A DNA stretch of 64,000 nucleotides from Guadua angustifolia. Its lineage: Eukaryota > Streptophyta > Magnoliopsida > Poales > Poaceae. Below are positions 22,713-36,842 of this stretch, in pieces; the stretch's first letter is position 1; each line of letters starts with the position of its first letter. The stretch lies in assembly GCA_036346375.1 (NCBI GenBank), contig CM070511.1, positions 3,410,001 to 3,474,000 of the forward strand, in the 5' to 3' direction. The notes beneath the pieces were generated by a model. The model saw only the letters and a program-made list of their open reading frames with translations, ran no database searches and had not been told where the DNA came from. The position numbers were made by a program, and so were the translations under genes.

Positions 22713-24375
22713 TGAAAGACCATGTGGTGGTCTATCCATGTTTGTGATGAGTAATTGACTGGAGTTGAGCTTGGTTTGAATTGAGTTTGATTTGAATTGG
22801 ATTTTCGATATGAAGCAATTTGAGTGTTGGTTGCTTTTCCCAGTGCTACCCGCTTGGGGCGGTAGCATCGGACTGTTGAGCAAAATTATGATTGATTAAT
22901 GATTTGGGATAATCATTGAAAATATGTGTGGGCATTGCTATGTGAAAGGTTTTCCTTGTCTTTGATGATTGCAGGGCGACGGTGCTAGGTCATGGTGAGG
23001 CGGAGGATGACCGGGACTAGGCGAGGAGCGTCGGAGGTCCAGACGGTCTGGAGATCGCTGGAAGATGATCGGAGACGGAGTCCGGCAAGCCAAGAAGACA
23101 AGGAAAGGAGATGATGCTAGCTAGATGCCGCGTGGATCAATGAGGGCCATCGGATTGCGGTCTAGTTGATAGGTTAGCGGGTCTAGGTAGTATGCTTTGA
23201 AAACCGTGCAAGAAAACCCAGTATGTGTGTGGGTTTTGGGTTAGCCCTTGCATGGCTGTGTGTGTGGGTCAATCCTAGCCCTTAGATGAGTGTCCTAGGG
23301 TTGAGGGACTCATCCAAGGGTGGTAGGTGGCCCAAGAGTAGTATAAATAGGGTTGGAGGGGTGGCCTCCTCCCCTTGAAGGTTGTAGAGGTTTTTGTGCT
23401 CATTTGAGCTTTACCCACCTTGTTGTGTGGCTTTGTATACCTCCTCCTTCCAGAAATACAAAAAAAAATTTTTACATTATTGTGAATTTAAATTGCGCAT
23501 TTACATTATGTCTTTACTTTACGCAATTTAAAATTCAGCATTTACTTTACGCATTTACTTTCGCGTAATTTACATTCATGCAATTTGGATTTGCCTCCCC
23601 TCCTTCTAAATGCTGATCTTGGATGTTTTGAGTGTGTTTATATGGTTTTACATTTCTTTTGCACTCTTTGATTGAGTAGAGATCATCTTTTCTTTCAAGT
23701 TCCAACTCTGTCCAGAACTTGTTCTTCGCGCAGCAGTTAGTGTTTGATTTTTAGAAAAATATAGAAAACTCCTTTTTGAGTGATTCTTGTTGGATCTTGT
23801 GCGGAACTCCTATATACATCTGTATAAAAATTTTGGAGTTCACTTGATGCACCGTTTGGGCGTCATGAGGTGAAAACCGACCCCAAACTCTCTGCTCGAA
23901 GTTTCCTGACTGTCTGAGCTCTTTGATTTTTGGTGAATTTTCTGTAAGGTATTTTGAAGTAAAATTTGGTGGAGTTCTTCACGTCTCATCTGCTCATACG
24001 AATAAAATTTCTCATAATTTCTTGATCAGAATAGACCCACCAAACTCCTGTTCAAATTGAAGACAGTTTCTGAAATTTCTGCTGTTGCTTTTCTAAAAGT
24101 GGCTTTTATGATTTGAATTGATCTTTTTCTAAAAGCAAGGGTAGACTTGATTCCTTCTTGATTTGGACACTAGACAACCAGAATTGTGACTCAAAAATCC
24201 CCACATATTCTATGGAACTCATCCATGCATGCTAGGAGTACACATAGTTGTCTAGTTGTTCGGGTTTTTCACGATTTCCTTTGCGCGATCTTTTCAAGGT
24301 TTTAGTTGGAGTATTTTGGGGAAAAATTTATTTGCGACCATTCACCCCCCCTCTGTTCGCCATCTCGATCCTTCA
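22713..24375 (+). repeat. 5' LTR of Y
   Basis: 1663 bp, from TGAAAGACCATGTGG to CTCGATCCTTCA. Matches 51407-52541 over its first ~1140 bp with few differences. It starts with an inverted repeat AGACCA-TGTGG-TGGTCT. Confidence 0.92.
23341..23350 (+). promoter_or_regulatory. TATA box of Y 5' LTR
   Basis: GTATAAATAG, about 630 bp into the LTR; the same box is at 52030-52039 in the 3' LTR. Confidence 0.55.
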
Positions 24376-24377
24376 AT

Positions 24378-24389
24378 TGGTATCAGAGC
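24378..24389 (+). other. Primer-binding site of Y
   Basis: TGGTATCAGAGC, complementary to the 3' end of plant initiator methionine tRNA, two bases after the LTR. Confidence 0.85.
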
Positions 24390-27300
24390 TATAGTGGTGC
24401 TCTCTTTTGGGATCCTCATCGATTCGAGAGCCAGCGACTAGTGTGGACTACTCCAAGCTTGACGATGGTTTTCTTGTGATTGATCGTGACTGATGGCCCA
24501 TGGTGGACTGGTTTTCTTGGTTGATCGTAATCGACTCCTATGGACCATCTGCATCGTCATGATAAGTGAGGTGAGAACCTAGCGACCTTTTTCCCTTTGT
24601 GCTTGATAGATATACTAGGTTGCTCTTTTACCACTGGTTATTCTTAATGCCTTGCTTACCATTGATGATGTTTAGATATTGATGCTTGCATGCCTAGGTT
24701 GAAAACTAATTTTTCCATCATGCTATTCTTGCCATATGACTTGTGTTGCCTGTCTACATATACTTGATTGTATTATTTTGGTAGTCAGAAATTGCTTAAG
24801 TCAATGGCTAGAATTTTATTTATATCATGTGTAGGCATTGCTTGCATTCTCCCTCTCCATTGTGCAATTAATTTTGGCTAGAGCTAAATCTCTGTTGATA
24901 TCATGTCAAATGCTCTAGTATGTTTTCTGTTGGTAATAATTGCTTTGATCTAGGGTTTGATCTCTCTAGTGCAGTTAATTTTAGCTAGAGCCATATCTTG
25001 TTGTTTTCATACTTGTGCTCTAGTTCAGTGCCCAATTGTTAATAACTGCTCATGGTGGTAGTAATTTTAAGGTTATGCTTGCTTATTCTTGTCTATTGAT
25101 GCTATGAATACATTGATTATCATGTTAGCATCATTCACATGTGCATTGCCCTATTTTCTACATCTTCTGCCTTGCATTCACCCTTATATTTAGAGTTGAA
25201 TTTCTTCTCGGTGTTCTTGCGAGTAGTTTAGGTGTTTTGTTTGCTTGTCCAGGTGATTTCCCTGTTTTGATTGTGCTTGCCCTTTGTTGGTGGGAATGAT
25301 GGACATTTTGTAGTTGTTTGCCCTCTTGTGCCAATTCCTTGTGTCATGTCTATGCGATGATGCTATTAGGTGCTCTTTGCCTTTCTCATGGCATGAGTCA
25401 CTTAAGGCTAGCATGAGGATTTGATTACTACCTAGTGGAGTGGATTTGGATTATCTTGTGGACTTGTGCTTTCTTAGTTCGATTCTTAGTCCATGAGTTA
25501 TCCCGAGGCATCATCTCCGCCGTGCGCAAGTAGTGGACCTCGTTTTTCCTCGAGGTGCCCACTCACGGCAATAGTTGTAGGAAAGTGTGTCGCTCATGTT
25601 GGTCTTTCCTAGTCTCCTCTAGGATCGGTTTTGTCGCTTTTTAGTATTGGCACTCGATGTAAATTCTGAGTTGGCCTTTGCAGCTTGTCTCTAGAGGGTT
25701 GGATCTTCCTGCATTACCATCATGTGCATCATGCTAACTTGCTTGTACTTTCAACTTCGTCTGCCTCGTGTTTAGCTCCACAGGTATTGAGCTTCATGAT
25801 AACAGCATTGGGCACTTCCACTTCCATGGTGAGCTATCTCATACCCTCATGTCCTTTATACTTGTGATCATCACTTCCATGACATGTTATGATTGCTCTA
25901 GCTCCCATGTGTATTATATGTACATTGCTAGGTTAGTTTTTGTCTTTCTTGTTTTGTGCCATAGCATGTTTTTTCCCCGGCCATGTTTTGTGCTTCATGT
26001 ATTATATTTTGTATTCATGAGCCCTTCCCCAGCATGTGATTTTCTTGTTTCATCTTGTCCATGCTATTATTCATTTGGTATGAGCATTTGTTTTAATTGT
26101 GGGCATGTGCTATATATTATTAGCTTTATATTATCATGAGTAGTATCTAGGTTGTATGACTCTGATTTTCTATTACATCCATGATTAGGTTTGTGTCTTG
26201 GCTTGTGATGCCAGAGTTTGTGCCACATGATTGGCTTTGTTGTTTACACCTTGTTTGCCAGACTTTGTGCTACATGTGAGTGCTTTTCATGAGATTAGAG
26301 TTATATGATTTAGCTACCGCTTTGTGACTTGTATTGCTCATGATCACCTTTTATTGCCCTTCATGCTCATATGCTTCATACCTATTTTGCATGAGCTTGT
26401 GTTCTTTATTCATGGCATGTATTCATCATCATGCATAGAGTGTTGCCATGTGCAGTTTCTAGTCTATGTATCCATGGTCACCATTTACTTCCATGCTGCC
26501 TATGTCCCCAGGACCTTTTGTTGGTCTGGTTGTGTTTGGCTCAGCCGCGTATGCCCTTGAAATGTCGAGCCTTTTCGCAGTATATGAATGTTGTTATTGA
26601 GACCATGGATATATGGATCTTGATGTTGCTAATTGGCTTGTTTTATGCATGATCCTCTTTGGTTGTCATCATTTATCTTGCTCATGTTATATGTAGTAGC
26701 ATGTTGTTGTACTTCATTGTGGCATTTCTTCATTTACATGCTCATTGCCATGTTTAGGATAGTACCTTGATCCATGTATTTCTAGGCTTTTATATGATCC
26801 CTGCTAGCATTTTGTTGCTATGATGCACCTTGCTTAGCTTCTTCTGCCAGCATGATGTTGCTATGATGCACATTGCTGTTGTTTATCATATGGATATGGT
26901 TTCACTACTGTTTATGGATATATGGATCTTGTTGCTATTTTTATCTTGGTTGTGATTCATGATCTTACATTGCCATTTGCATCATGTTCATGCTCTAGAT
27001 GATCGTTTGCCACACCATGCTTGCTATTTTGTCAAATCTATGCCAAGGAGCTAGTTTTGCTTGACTAACCCTAGCTCCGAAGTGTAGATGTGTTTTGGTG
27101 CATGTGTGTAGGCTTCTAGTAAGAGGAAGACCCTATTGTCCGAGAATTTGGCCATGGCGATGCAGCAAGGAAGAAGAAGACACCTTTTGGGCGCGTAAGA
27201 CCATGACCTCGGCCTAGGCAGCGCAGGACAGCGAGGTCTTCCACTCTTGGCTCAATCGGTGCGGCTAGAAGATCAGCTTTGGGTCTTCTTCCTCTGCTAC

Positions 27301-28758
27301 TTGGATCCAGCTCAAGTTGGCTACCACTACTTCCACTATTTCGACTACATCACACAAGGTAATTGTTTCTATCCCGTGGCTTGGAGATGTTTTGGTTCCT
27401 TTGGAGTTCATTTTACCCCATTGTCCCTAATCTTGACTAATTCCAATTTCAACCAAAATCTAGGCTAAAACTTTACTCACTAGTTGAGGGGGAGTTAGGA
27501 AACCTCTTTGCATCTTTTGCATTGGCATTTAGTGTCAGGCTTTGTTTATTATCTTTGCTTTAGATGCTAGTGGTATCTATGTGCAATTCATTCATGCCTT
27601 GTAGCCTATGCTATGTCACTTTGATGCTATACCATTTAGTTCAAGCAAGTACTCTAAATTGAACTCAAATTGACTAAGTGTACACTTGAGCTTGTGCATG
27701 TTTAGAGACTCTGAGTTTGTGCCATGCTAGTTTGTGCCTTGCTTGACTTAGAGACTGGTTTTAGTTTCTGGCTTGAACATGGTTTATCCCTTGTTGGCAC
27801 CTTTAAAAAATTAATTAAAAAAATGGTTTAAATTTGATGAGGCTTCACCAATTCCCCTTTCGAGACAGCTTGCCATTGCACTAGACATGAACTTGAAAGT
27901 GGTTTTGGATGACCGAGACTGTGAATCTTTCAGTGTCATACTGGGCACAGTCGAAAAGTAAGGCTTGAAGTTCTCATGATCTAATGATTAAATGAAACAA
28001 AAAATGATTAAAAAAATGAAATGATAAAAATGAGTTTATGGTGCCTTCGTAGGAGACATGTTCTCTCTTTGCCACTACTAGGATCTTGGTTTTGCAAGTG
28101 CTTTCATGTATGTCATGAACTTCATTGTGCTCTAGATGTCTAGCTCATTGTGCTAATTACCTTGAACTTGCACTTAATCCTTAATGCTTGTTTGATGAAA
28201 AAGATTTGCATTTCTGTGAGGGGGAGCTGATTTGTATATTATGTATTATATTTTATTTCAGTTTTTCCTTTCTTTTGTATTGCTCTGGGTGCTTATGGGT
28301 TTTATTCCTTAAAGTTATGAGTTCACCTCACTTAGACTTCTGGCATGCTTTACATAGACCTCTCATCTTGTGCTTTAGGTTGCTATCATGCTTAATTAGC
28401 TGTTCTCTCTTCTCTCTAGGTTGAGTTCCCTCATATTCTTATAAGTCTAGCAGGTGTTGGGCCCCCTGGGTAGACAGGGTCTATGTGCACTCCTTAGTTT
28501 GGAATCTAGAGACAGCTTTCCTATGTTAGTCATTGGGGAAGATGAGAGTAAGTCTGAGCCGTAGTGTTCTCTACCATCTTTTCTATACTCTATAGCAACC
28601 CAATTTGCAGTTTCTTGACTTCTTCCCTCCATTCTGTGTTTCTGGCTTTAATTGAGTTCTTTTCGACCTTTCTTGAGCTTAATCTTGCTAATAACTCAAT
28701 TTGAACCAGATTTGTGCTTAAAATGGAATCACATGTTGAGGGGGAGTTTAAGAATATG
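24390..28758 (+). other. Y interior, left part: no recognisable gene
   Basis: AT-rich sequence with many short open frames, all lacking known motifs. GGGGGAG tracts recur near 27485, 28218 and 28740, each polypurine-tract-like. A block at about 27865-27960 (CATTGCACTAGACATGAACTT) is a diverged copy of one at about 50485-50575 in the right part. ATATG at 28754-28758 is the left target duplicate of T. Confidence 0.7.
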
Positions 28759-31700
28759 TGTCGTGCCCCGAATTTTCACGGATTCGGACACGCTGTGTAT
28801 TCCGTACTAGTCCAGGATCACGCTAGTACACACAGGATAAACAGGTTGAAGTACCACAATCATACGCAGCGGAATTAATAATAAAGTACTTCAAACATGA
28901 GTATAACGAGTTACACGGCCTTATGGCCACCTTACAATAATTCGCCGCGCAGGGCGATAAATATCAGAGTAGCACAAGTTTATCAGCGGAAGCAAAAGTA
29001 AAGCAAGGAACCCTTCATAACCACAGGCTACTGAGTGCGGCTCAACCCCTTAGTCCTCTTGGCCTTCGACGAACTCCTCCTCCCAAGCGGGTACGGCTTC
29101 TTCTTCTGAGGTTTTTGTCGATGCAAGGGTGAGTATACGACATACTCAACAAGTCATGCACAATGCAGGTCTACTACTACATGCATGGCTTATTCCAAGG
29201 GAAAGGCTTACTTGGTTATTTTGCATAAAGCAGCATTTCTTTTTAACGGGTAATCCTATTAGATTAAAAGCAGTAAATCCAATATCAATAATAATTAATT
29301 TCTCAATTCTTTTCCAAGGGTTTGGCACACAGCCCTAATTGATTCTTTCGGCACACAGCCACCCATTCCACATTTTTATTCTGAAAATCTAACCCTTGAT
29401 CAGAATCACCGAAAGCAATGTCCAAGATCATGACACGGCTATTCAATAGATTCACACACACACTCTACGAAGTTGTACACTTTACCCACGAGTGCGTGTA
29501 TGCTCACCACACAAAGCGATTGATTGCAACAAAGTCTTTCAGAGACTAACATTTAACCGTTGAACCCTCCCACTTCCTTCTAACACTTCCTCACTCAGAG
29601 CAAGTTTAGACAGAGCAAGTACCGTTGAATGGGTACCAAGCCGTAGCACAGGTACGCTTCCCCTACAGTTGCACTGGTGTGCACTGTCACCCCGAGGTTT
29701 CAATGGAAAGAGGTCAGAAACCTACTTAACTAGGTCCGTCCCATTCCGGACAAGTGGTTGTACACGGAACTCAGTTCAAATGCTCGCAAGGTGAAGTCCT
29801 TAACTGTCCTGGGCAAGACATCCATTTACACAACATGGCACACAGCCTTCACAACCTTTCACACAGCCCGTTGCCACACAGGCCCACCTGGCACGAAGCC
29901 TTCTTGCCACTTGCCCCGGTCCAAAACATTTCCCCACCCCATGTTACATTTAAGCAACACATGCCATTATTCACATCAATTCACGAATAGTACCGCACAG
30001 GTGACTATTCCAATTCCATCATATGACATTATCGCACTTTACGAAATGCGTTCCATAATTTGTTAGGCAATATTCATTTACTACTTGAAATTCATTCATC
30101 GCGAACAAGCTGGCTAAGCGACTACTCACGGTCTACCCTCCCGTGTTGGCATCATATTAATATCCAACATATTAAACATCTTAGGTTAACAAGGATTTTA
30201 GGGCATACATTGAGTATTAACAAGGTGGCATAACAAGATAGGTATTTTAGCTACCATTCCCACACAAGCAACATCATTTTTACTTAACATAGCATGCAAT
30301 AATTGAATCAAAATATATTTTCGAAATCTAGGGGCAACATGGTCAAAGCATGACTTGCCTTCAAAAAGCTGTTAGTTCTGGTCGAAGCTCTGCGACGGGT
30401 CTTCGAATTCCCCTTCGGCGAAATCCGGCAACTCGGGGTCTATGCGCACACAAGCAAGCATACAATAAACACTCATAATAGACATCAAGACCATCACCAA
30501 AAATAAAATAAAAATCACCAATAAATAGCTTATATTTTTACAAATTTTTTGGCACTGGAATCACCCAAATCCGAGTTAAAATGCAAAAGTTATAGCATTT
30601 ACAAATTTGCTGGAATTTAAATAAAGAATAACCGATTTAAATGATTTATTTCTATACTGAAAATCCGGATTAAATCTCTCAGCGACATGTGTCGGCACCA
30701 GAAGCCTCCACGTCACCCTCGGCCACTGACAGGTGGGCCCGGATGGCGTCATGCTGACGTCAGCACAGCCGGTGATTCACCTACTGACATGTGGGTCCGG
30801 TGAACAGTGCTAGGACCAACCAGAGGCTGACACGCGGCGGAAAAGCGTCTAGCCACGCGGCGCATTTAATCCCGGCCATTGGATTTAAATCCAACGGTCG
30901 GTCGTTACCGAGCGATGCACTGCTACAAGGCCTACGTGGCGCAATAGCGACGGTTAGATTAGAGATCTACGGCTACGGTTAACCGAGCGGTTTACTATTC
31001 ATTAGCCTACGTGGCCTACGTAGAGCCGTCCGATTAAGATCTAACGGCCATCACTAACCGAAGCATCCAAACTCAGCGCTACAGAAGGGAAATACGTGGC
31101 GTTACCGTGGTCGTTCGATGGAGATCTGACGGCTGAGACGAGTTGCGAAGCTCCGAGGAAGAGGCGGCGGCGTTGGTCACCGGACTTGGAGAAGATGCAG
31201 TGGGCGACGGCGTTTCCGTGTGTCTCTGGTCGGAAGAAGTAACCCAGCGGGTGCGCCTCGGCTCGGTGAACTCGGTGAGGTCTCGGCGACGGCGGGAGTG
31301 GCGGACAACGACGGCAAAGCGAAGAAACCACGGCGGGGATGTTTGCCACGACGGCGAGCTCTCTAGCGGCCTACGGTGGCGAGAGTGCACGAGAGGTGGC
31401 AACAGAGCGGGATGGAGGCCGAGTGCAACGGGCTTTATCTCCCGCCGGACGAGCCTCGACACGCGCAAATCACGACAAATCCTCGGTGGCCATCGAGCGA
31501 CGGCGCAGCAAGGCGCTCCGTCCCGAGAAGCTCGGTCACATCCAAATTGCTCGATCGCGAATCAATCGGCGTGGATTGATCCTCGGCTTCAAACTAAGAT
31601 GCGATTGCAGTCGTGCGATCAAGATCGGACGGTTAGGATCGGGCGGCGATTAGGGTTTCCCCGGGCGTGCACAGTGTTGGGCCGGCCCAACACAGTAGCT

Positions 31701-32042
31701 ATCCATTTTCCCAGATTTTAGCAATAAAAATAATTCCAGTAATTCAAAGTAATTATTTGGGACACTAAAAATACCCTAAAAATTCTAGAAAAATTCTAGA
31801 AAATATTTCAGAGCATTTTGAGCCTAAATAAAATATTGGTTTTAATTTTTGATAAATACTTTTTCTGATATTTAATTACTCAAGAGAAGATGATATAAAT
31901 AAATTCCAATTAAATCCAATAAATCCCAGAAAAATCAGATAAATTCAATTAATTGCAATTAAATGCAAATAAAGGTTGGTTAATTCATAAAAATTCAAAT
32001 AACTCCAAAATTTTAAAATTGACCAAAATTCGGGACGTTACA
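28759..32042 (-). repeat. LTR A (3'-most) of T
   Basis: 3284 bp; same ends as LTRs B and C. It is followed outward by target duplicate ATATG. The region 30700-31700 carries the GC-rich leader and the exon 1-like block. Confidence 0.95.
29050..31262 (-). CDS. Putative three-exon LTR gene, copy in LTR A
   Basis: Exon 1-like block from about 31262 down to 31106 (GNAVAHCIFSKSGDQRRRL) ends CACG|GTAACG in phase 1. Exon 2 is 30439-30359 (81 nt), following GTGCGCATAG and ending TTTGAAG|GCAAGT; it reads PELPDFAEGEFEDPSQSFDQ. Exon 3 is 29105-29050 (56 nt), following AAACCTCAG, reading EEAVPAWEEEFVEGQED then TAA. Phases match S and X. In this copy exon 2 has an in-frame TAA (AAC TAA CAG), so it is probably inactive. 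No convincing ATG was found for exon 1 in T. Confidence 0.4.
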
Positions 32043-32058
32043 AACCTACCCCCCTTAA
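32043..32058 (-). other. Polypurine tract of T interior 1
   Basis: Minus strand TTAAGGGGGGTAGGTT immediately before LTR A. Confidence 0.75.
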
Positions 32059-32085
32059 CATAATCTCGTCCCCGAGATTCGAGGC

Positions 32086-35000
32086 TCAACTATAGAATAG
32101 GTTTGGGAATTCCTTTTTCAGATATTCCTCTCATTCCCAGGTGGCCTCACTTTCTGTGTGGTTGCTCCACTGAACTCTGCAGAAATGGGTTGTCTTGTTT
32201 CTCGTTTTCCGATCCACCGTATCCAGAATTTTTATCGGTTGTTCCTTGTAAGTCAAGTCTTCCTGTGGTTCGACTTCTTCTAGCGATGTCTACTCCTCAG
32301 GCACTCGGAGGCACTTCTTGAGTTGCGACACATGAAAAACATTGTGTACTCCTGCTAATGACTGTGGTAACTCGAGTTGGTATGCGACCTCACCTTTACG
32401 GCATATGATTTTGAACGGCCCTACATATCTTGGTGCAAGTTTACCCTTTTCGTGAAACCTCTGGACTCCTTTAAGAGGCGTAACTCTGAGATATACGTAA
32501 TCTTCTGGTTCAAAGCTCAAATCTCTTCGGCGGTTGTCTGCGTAGCTCTTTTGTCTTGACTGCGCAATTTTTAACCTTTCCCTGATCAGTGCTATTTGCT
32601 CTTCGGCCTCCTGAAGTATGTTCGGTCCGAAGACATGACGCTCTCCGGTCTCATTCCAATTTAGCGGCGTCCTACAAGGCCGACCATACAATGCTTCGAA
32701 GGTGACATCGAAGACTTGCTCGATAGTTGTTGTTGTAACTAAACTCCGTGATATGGCAAACATTTATCCCAAGTTGATGTATATGCTAACGCACAAGCTC
32801 TCAACATATCTTCTAATATTTGGTTGACTCTTTCATCTGTCCATCTGCTCATGGGTGATAGGCCGTCTCAAGTTCAAACGGTGCCCATGGTCAATGCGCT
32901 TTATCCCAAAATCTTGAGGTAAATTGGGTACCTCATGCGATACTATCTTCTTCGGTACTCCATGCAAGCAAACGATCCTTGCCATGTATAGCTCGGCTAA
33001 CTTATCTCCTAATAGGTTGTCTTTACCTGTATGAAGTGTGCGACCTTTGTCAATCGATCCACGATGACCCATATGGAGTCATAACCTCCTTGCGTCCTTA
33101 GCAACCCGAACGTAAATCCATTCCGATTTCTTCCCATTTCCACTCTGGTATCTTTAATGGTCAGCAGCGATCCTGCTGGTCTCGATGCATAGCTTTGACT
33201 CACGGCATACATCACATAGTGCTACGTGTTCAAGAACTCTCTCTTCATATTCGCCACCAAAATCTCTCTCTTAGATTTTGATACATTTTTGCACTTCTGG
33301 GTGAATCGAATACTTGGAATCATGAGCTTCCTCAAATATTAATCGCTTTAATTCCTTTTTGTTGGGTACACAAATACGATCTTTCATCCACAATGTACCA
33401 TGTTCGTCCAACTTAAATTCCTTTGCTTGGCCTTCCTCCATCTTGGCCTTGATTCTCTTGATCTTCTCATCATCCTTCTGTCCTTCTCTAATCTGATCTT
33501 CCAAGATAGGCTTCACTTCTAATGCGGCTACGAATCCTTTCGGAACAACTTCTAGTTTTAACCTCTGAAGGTCCTTACATAGTTCTTCCTGGCTTTCTTC
33601 CACTTTCGAATTTAGGCCGTGGCTTTTCCGACTCAGGGCAACAGCCACTATATTGGCCTTGCCGGGATGGTAATGGACTCCCATGTTGTAATCCTTGATC
33701 AGCTCTAACCATCTCCTTTGTGTCATATTTAGGTCAGATTGGGTGAAAATATATTTAAGGCTTTTATGGTCTGTATACACCTCACATCTATTGCCGATAA
33801 GATAGTGACGCCATATCTTCAGGGCATGCACTACAGCTGCTAATTCTAGATCGTGTGTCGGGTAATTCCTTCGTGGCCTTAATCGCTTTGATGCATAGGC
33901 TACCACCTTTCCATTCTCGCATTAATACACATCCGAGTCCTTGGCGTGATGCATCACAGTAGATATCGAAACTCTGATGCACATTTGGTTGCACTAACAC
34001 TGGCGCTGATGTCAGTCTTTTCCTCAATTCTTGGAAACTCTTCTGGCAATCCGGTGTCCAAACAAACTTCTTTTCCTTCTTTAGCAATTGCGTAATTGGC
34101 CTAGCAATTGCCGAAAATCCTTCTATAAATCGGCGGTAATAACCAGCCATTCCAAGGAAACTCCGAACTTGCGAAACTGTCCTGGGCGACTCCCAATGTA
34201 GTACTGTCTCCACCTTGCTCGGGTCTACTGCAATTCCCTCCGCGGTCATTACGTGCCCTAGGAAATCTACCTTACTCTTCCAGAAATCGCACTTACTGAA
34301 TTTTGCGTACAATTGTTGCTCTCTTAATCTTTCCAGCACTAATCTCAAATGTTGTGCGTGCTCTTCATCCGTTTTTGAGTAAACCAGAATATCATCGATG
34401 AACACGACCACAAATTTATCTAAATATTCCATAAATACTTTATTCATCAAGTTCATAAAGTAAGCAGGCGCGTTCGTCAATCCAAATGACATAACAGTGA
34501 ACTCGTAGTGTCCATATCTTGAAGAAAATGCAGTCTTGGGTATGTCCTCTGTCTTGATTTTCAACTGGTGATATCCTGACCTAAGGTCGATCTTGGAGAA
34601 TACTCCTGCTCCTCGTAGTTGATCGAAAAGATCGTCTATCCGGGGTAACGGGTATTTATTCTTTATTGTCACTTCGTTAAGTGCGCGATAATCTATACAC
34701 ATCCGAAAACTCCCATCCTTTTTCTTAACGAACAGAACCGGCGCTCCCCAAGGTGACGAGCTCGGTCTGATGAATCCTTTTTCCAATAACTCCTCAATCT
34801 GTTTCTTCATTTCGACCAGTTCTTCGGTGGACATCCGATATGGTCTCTTTGCTATCGATGCTGTCCCAGGCACTAAGTCAATTACGAACTCTATGTCTCT
34901 GTCTAGTGGCATTCCTGGTAATTCCTCGGGAAAAACATCTGGGTATTCACTGACTACTGGTACATCTCTTATACTGACAGTTTCCAAATTGTTCACTAAC

Positions 35001-36548
35001 ATTTGCCCTTCTCGAACTGCCTTTGCTTGAAATTCCACTTTTCTACCATCGGGGCTCTCGATAGATACTACCCTGCGTCCGCAGTCTAATATAGCCTTAT
35101 GCTTAGTCAACCAATCCATCCCCAGGATAACATCCAGGGTTTGGGTATCTAATACAATAAGGTTCGCTAGGAACTCTACTCCTTTTATTAATAGCTTAAC
35201 TCCAGAACATCCGACCTTAGAACGGAGTTCTGATCCAGGGGATTGAACTAGGAGTGTACTTTTAAGGTTAACCGTGTCCAGGTCATTTGTCACAGCAAAA
35301 TCTCGAGAAACGAACGAATGTGAAGCTCCTGAATCAAACAATACTGTAGCTGGCACTGAGTTGACTAGGAACTTACCGAGCACGACATCCGTAGCGTTCT
35401 GGACTTCGTCCGCGGAGATATGGTTGATTCGACCTCGCGTGAATGCCTGCGGTGTAGCTCCAGCTTGTGCAGGTCCTCGGTTTCCTCCTTGGGTAGGGGT
35501 CTTAGCTGGGGTGTTCCCTAAATTGAAGCGCACTGGTGTCACAACTCCTTTCTTGGGACATATGTTAGCGAAATGTCCAGTCTCATTACAGTTGTAGCAG
35601 CGTCTTCCCGACATTTGCTGATTTCCTCCGTTCTGGTTAACAACCTTGACTGGGGTCTGAGGGGTTTGTCCGGCTGGTCTTGGCATTGGCGGCGGCGTCC
35701 TGACAACGTTTCCCTGCTGGAATCTGGTGAATTGCTGGGGTATCATCATTGTTTTCTGATGACCCAGACATCCTCCTTGTTGAGCCATGCGGCGTTTGCG
35801 ATTGTCGTCCAGTTCCTTGCGCTTGTCTTCTAGTATGAGCGCCTTGTTTACCAGCTCTTGAAAATGATGGAAAGTGTGGGTAATCAGTCCCACCTGCAGT
35901 TCTGTGTTGAGTCCTTCTAAAAGCGAGATTGCCTTGTGCGATGTCTCGATCTTACGGGCGTCGAGCGAGCGCTAATCGGGTGAATTTATTGAGATAATCG
36001 CCACCGTCTCGCCTCCTTGCTTTAGCGCTCAATTCTTCCTTTTTCAACTCCATGATACCCTCCCAAGACATGGTATTGACGAAAAGCTAGGTGAATTCCT
36101 CCCAAGTGATCTCTGCGGGTTCTCTGCGGCGCTTGATAGTTCTCCCACCATTCACCATGGTTCCTTCCAATTGATGGGAGGCATACACCCTCTCATTTCC
36201 GTCACACTGGGTTATGTGCAATTTCCTCTCGATAGTTCTTAACCAATCGTCTGCCTCTAACGGACTGGCATTGCCCGAGAAAGTGGGCGGTCGTGTCCTC
36301 ATAAATTCAGACAACCTTGAGTATGGACGCGGCCCATTGTTCACAGCTTGATTGTTTGCGACAGCTTGAGTGTTGATTTGTTGCACAGTTGCCATCATAG
36401 TCTGCATTAATTGTGTCTGCGCTGCGAGAAATGCTCCTAGATTCTGCATATCCACTGGCGGTGCTACCTGCGGTGGTGGCGTATGGTCCTGACTGCCTCC
36501 GTAACGCGAACCACTGCCTCCTGCTCCGTTGTTGCGAGTGTTCACCAT
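32086..36548 (-). pseudogene. T gag-pol, interior 1
   Basis: Start ATG 36548 (MVNTRNNG, preceded by AG). Gag has SPLEADDWLRTIERKL and zinc knuckle CYNCNETGHFANIC. A 701-codon frame (35893-33788) runs through protease VLFDSGASHSFVSR, reverse transcriptase with intact VFIDDILVYSK and the SFLGMAGYYRRFIEGF segment, then into RNase H CDASRQGLGCVLM. RNase H and integrase continue in other frames (YTDHKSLKYIFTQ, IWVIVDRLTKVAHF, HGVPKKIVS), and the C-terminus holds HNVFHVSQLKKCLRVPEE. Frameshifts near 36090, 33900, 33210-33000 and 32770 break it. Interior 2 is the near-identical partner. Many breaks fall at CAG/CTG sites, so some may be sequence error. Confidence 0.88.
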
Positions 36549-36842
36549 CTGTTGATTGCTTCGGGGTTTAGAGGTAAGGGGGAAAGGAATAGACAAGTAT
36601 AGGAACTTATGCGGGGAAACAGGTGTAACTTAAGAACCAATAATTATGCAAGCGTAAATAATAATAATTAGGGTGGTTTATCACATAGTCTAGGGACTAT
36701 GCAACCATACAACAGCCACAACATCACATCACATTGTTCATTACATCACATCGCATAGCTAATGTTCGAAATTAGAGACGCGACTCAAAACAACTGAGTC
36801 TCAACGCAAAAGCTGGCAACTGCAACACTGACAAAGCATCAC

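Noticed and set aside
24390..28758. Short frames in the Y interior as genes
   Set aside because: Mostly 60-120 codons, hydrophobic by AT-rich composition, no motif, no conservation with the right part.
30791..31721. Long plus-strand frames in LTR A (and equivalents in B and C)
   Set aside because: Antisense to the leader and exon 1-like block; arginine/glycine-rich composition and not preserved in frame among the three LTRs.
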